From Bacteroidales bacterium UBA4866 (lineage in GTDB: Bacteria; Bacteroidota; Bacteroidia; Bacteroidales; P3), in NCBI GenBank assembly GCA_002399565.1, contig DHDW01000038.1, positions 357 through 14,931 of the forward strand: a DNA stretch of 14,575 bases, read 5' to 3'. A model generated the notes under the pieces. That model did no database searches. It was given only the letters and a program-made list of their open reading frames with translations, and was not told the DNA's origin. This document shows positions 13,441 through 14,575 of this stretch, piece by piece. How positions within the stretch are numbered: the first letter of the stretch is position 1; every line of letters starts with the position of its first letter. The translations under genes were made by a program, and so were the position numbers.

Positions 13441-14426
13441 TAAAACTCATACATTAAATTACAACCTCTAATTGTTGTATTATCTATTCTTCCTAAGAGT
13501 TCAAAACTGTTATCGGAATGTATTTTCCCTAAATCTTGGGTCTCAATAAAAGAGCAAGAGTAAATATTTGCAAGGTCAATAACATTTATTCCTCCTGTTT
13601 TGTTTTCAGAAATATAGGTTAATGGGTCATAAGTGTCTCTTATCAAAATCTTCATTTGATTTGGGCAGAAGAATCTTCCTTCTCCTTTTGAATAGGCTTG
13701 AGAAAAGAGTTCACACATACCATATTCCGATGCAACTGCATTAATACCAAATCCCTGGCAAAGAGTTTTGTGTAGTTCTTCTCTAATTAATTCTTTTCTT
13801 CTGCCTTTCATCCCTCCTGTTTCAAAAACTATGGTGTTGTTGAGGTTGAGTTTTTCAATTTCAATCAAATCTAAAAGAGCGTAGGTAACTCCAAAAAGTA
13901 TTGTCTTACGGTTTTCTTTCTCGCATTCTTTAATAGTGAGGATAACATCTTCCAAAGAACCATTATAGAAATTACTTTCTTTGTATTTGCTTTTCTTTAT
14001 AAAATTATCAATCATATAAACCAAAGAAGAGTTGCCTTGTTGTAAATAGTTTGGTAAAAGAGCAATAAAACAATAATCTTCAACCTTGGAGAAAAATTGT
14101 TCAAAGCAGGAAGTAAAACTTCTTTCATAAATTGAAAGGTCATAAATAAAGTGTTTGCTTGTTTCATTGCCAGTTGTGCCACTGCTTTTGAAAAAATGAA
14201 CAGGAGCATTTGAAAAGCTAACTACTTTATGCGTTTTGAAAAAAGAAATTGGGAGAAAAGGGATTGAATTTATGTTAAAAACATTATCTGGATTTTTACC
14301 CATCAATCTACACCAAGAGCCATAAACCTTATTGTTTTCGAACTGGAATTTAAAAACTTCACGAGCTAAGGCTTCAAATTCGTTTGAGTTTTTAATATTA
14401 AAAATTCTATTTATTAATTCTTCCAT
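13440..14426 (-). CDS. LuxE-like acyl-protein synthetase / acyltransferase (ANL-type fold)
   Basis: A 328-residue protein of the LuxE / phenylacetate-CoA-ligase-like group, which activates an acyl group with ATP and transfers it to a protein or other acceptor. Visible motifs are the adenylate P-loop SSGTTGNETSKHF (81-93), ETGGMKGRRKEL (202-213), the EYGMCEL motif (234-240), ETQDLG (295-300), and the end LGRIDNTTIRGCNL (311-324), where the protein stops as LuxE proteins do. The frame is open to 14507, but 14426 (MEELINRIFN) fits the family N-terminus. It also places a -7 element (14479-14486) upstream of the start. No luciferase or reductase genes are nearby, so bioluminescence is not implied; such orphan copies occur in Bacteroidota with undefined substrates. 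Convergent with the lipoprotein gene. Confidence 0.85.
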   Translation of the reverse strand: MEELINRIFNIKNSNEFEALAREVFKFQFENNKVYGSWCRLMGKNPDNVFNINSIPFLPISFFKTHKVVSFSNAPVHFFKSSGTTGNETSKHFIYDLSIYERSFTSCFEQFFSKVEDYCFIALLPNYLQQGNSSLVYMIDNFIKKSKYKESNFYNGSLEDVILTIKECEKENRKTILFGVTYALLDLIEIEKLNLNNTIVFETGGMKGRRKELIREELHKTLCQGFGINAVASEYGMCELFSQAYSKGEGRFFCPNQMKILIRDTYDPLTYISENKTGGINVIDLANIYSCSFIETQDLGKIHSDNSFELLGRIDNTTIRGCNLMYEF

Positions 14427-14458
14427 TCCTAAGTATATTTTATTAAAGGTTTTTGTTG

Positions 14459-14466
14459 TAAATTTG
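14459..14466 (+). promoter_or_regulatory. -7 promoter element for the penicillin-binding protein gene
   Basis: TAAATTTG on the plus strand matches TAnnTTTG and lies 19 bases before the ATG at 14486, implying a leader of about 14 bases. No TTTG is found at the -33 distance. Confidence 0.45.
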
Positions 14467-14478
14467 CAACCGATATTG

Positions 14479-14486
14479 CAAAGATA
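14479..14486 (-). promoter_or_regulatory. -7 promoter element for the LuxE-like gene
   Basis: The minus strand reads TATCTTTG, matching TAnnTTTG, about 52 bases before the ATG at 14426. Its first base overlaps the start codon of the divergent gene, so the two promoters face each other. No clear -33 element. Confidence 0.45.
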
Positions 14487-14575
14487 TGAAAAATACACTT
14501 TCCTCACGGCGTTTTATTTTAATGGGAATTTTTATCACTGTGGGGATAATATATATTATTAGACTTTTATTCCTT
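14486..14575 (+). CDS. mrdA: Penicillin-binding protein 2, N-terminal fragment (cut by window edge)
   Basis: Thirty codons are visible from ATG 14486 to the window end. They encode a short basic cytoplasmic start (MKNTLSSRRF), one hydrophobic helix (residues 11-25, ILMGIFITVGIIYII), and RLLFL at its outer end. This is the characteristic opening of Bacteroidota PBP2, the transpeptidase of the elongation machinery, where the helix is followed by R-L-x-x-L-Q. A stop codon lies in frame at 14459-14461, so no earlier start is possible. Only the membrane anchor is present, so the call rests on the N-terminal pattern alone; another single-span envelope protein cannot be excluded. It is divergent from the LuxE-like gene rather than directly downstream of mreC/mreD. 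Confidence 0.6.
   Translation, partial: MKNTLSSRRFILMGIFITVGIIYIIRLLFL

Noticed and set aside
14427..14507. A 27-residue N-terminal extension of the LuxE-like protein
   Set aside because: The sequence is unlike the family, covers the -7 element at 14479-14486, and runs into the divergent coding region.

Overview
The window looks like chromosome from an AT-rich Bacteroidota, most likely Bacteroidales. Several things point there: outer-membrane barrels with carboxypeptidase-regulatory-like N-termini, a relic of a type IX secretion sorting domain, an ATP synthase subunit a with a long periplasmic N-terminal extension, and repeated matches to the Bacteroidota -7 promoter motif TAnnTTTG. In several cases such a match sits just upstream of a credible start.

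Left part (1-6324, + strand): a tightly packed operon that enters from outside the window. In order: a 5'-truncated ABC ATPase, two paralogous six-helix ABC-2 type permeases with a small single-span protein between them, a YtrA-type GntR repressor, a DUF2807-like lipoprotein, a second small single-span protein, and an 837-residue TonB-receptor-like barrel. Spacings run from overlaps to 17 bases, so co-transcription is very likely, with the GntR protein as the probable autoregulator. The operon ends at a perfect 12-bp hairpin.

Middle (6325-9956, + strand): an unusual periodic array, then a clear promoter and a paralogue of the barrel gene (829 residues), then ung (uracil-DNA glycosylase).

Right part: atpB on the minus strand, tail to tail with ung and without its usual atpE/atpF partners. 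Next comes a frameshifted 225-residue barrel gene with its terminator, a two-frame relic of a T9SS sorting domain, and a promoter. A second periodic array follows, then a surface-type lipoprotein gene (+), a LuxE-like acyl-protein synthetase (-), and divergently the first 30 codons of a probable penicillin-binding protein 2.

The most unusual signal is the pair of intergenic arrays (about 6348-6550 and 12246-12443). Each is a phased run of short odd-centred palindromic cores, 21-23 bp apart (about two helical turns), separated almost always by exactly 17 AT-rich bases. The core sequence differs between arrays while the architecture is the same. They are neither CRISPR arrays nor simple tandem repeats.
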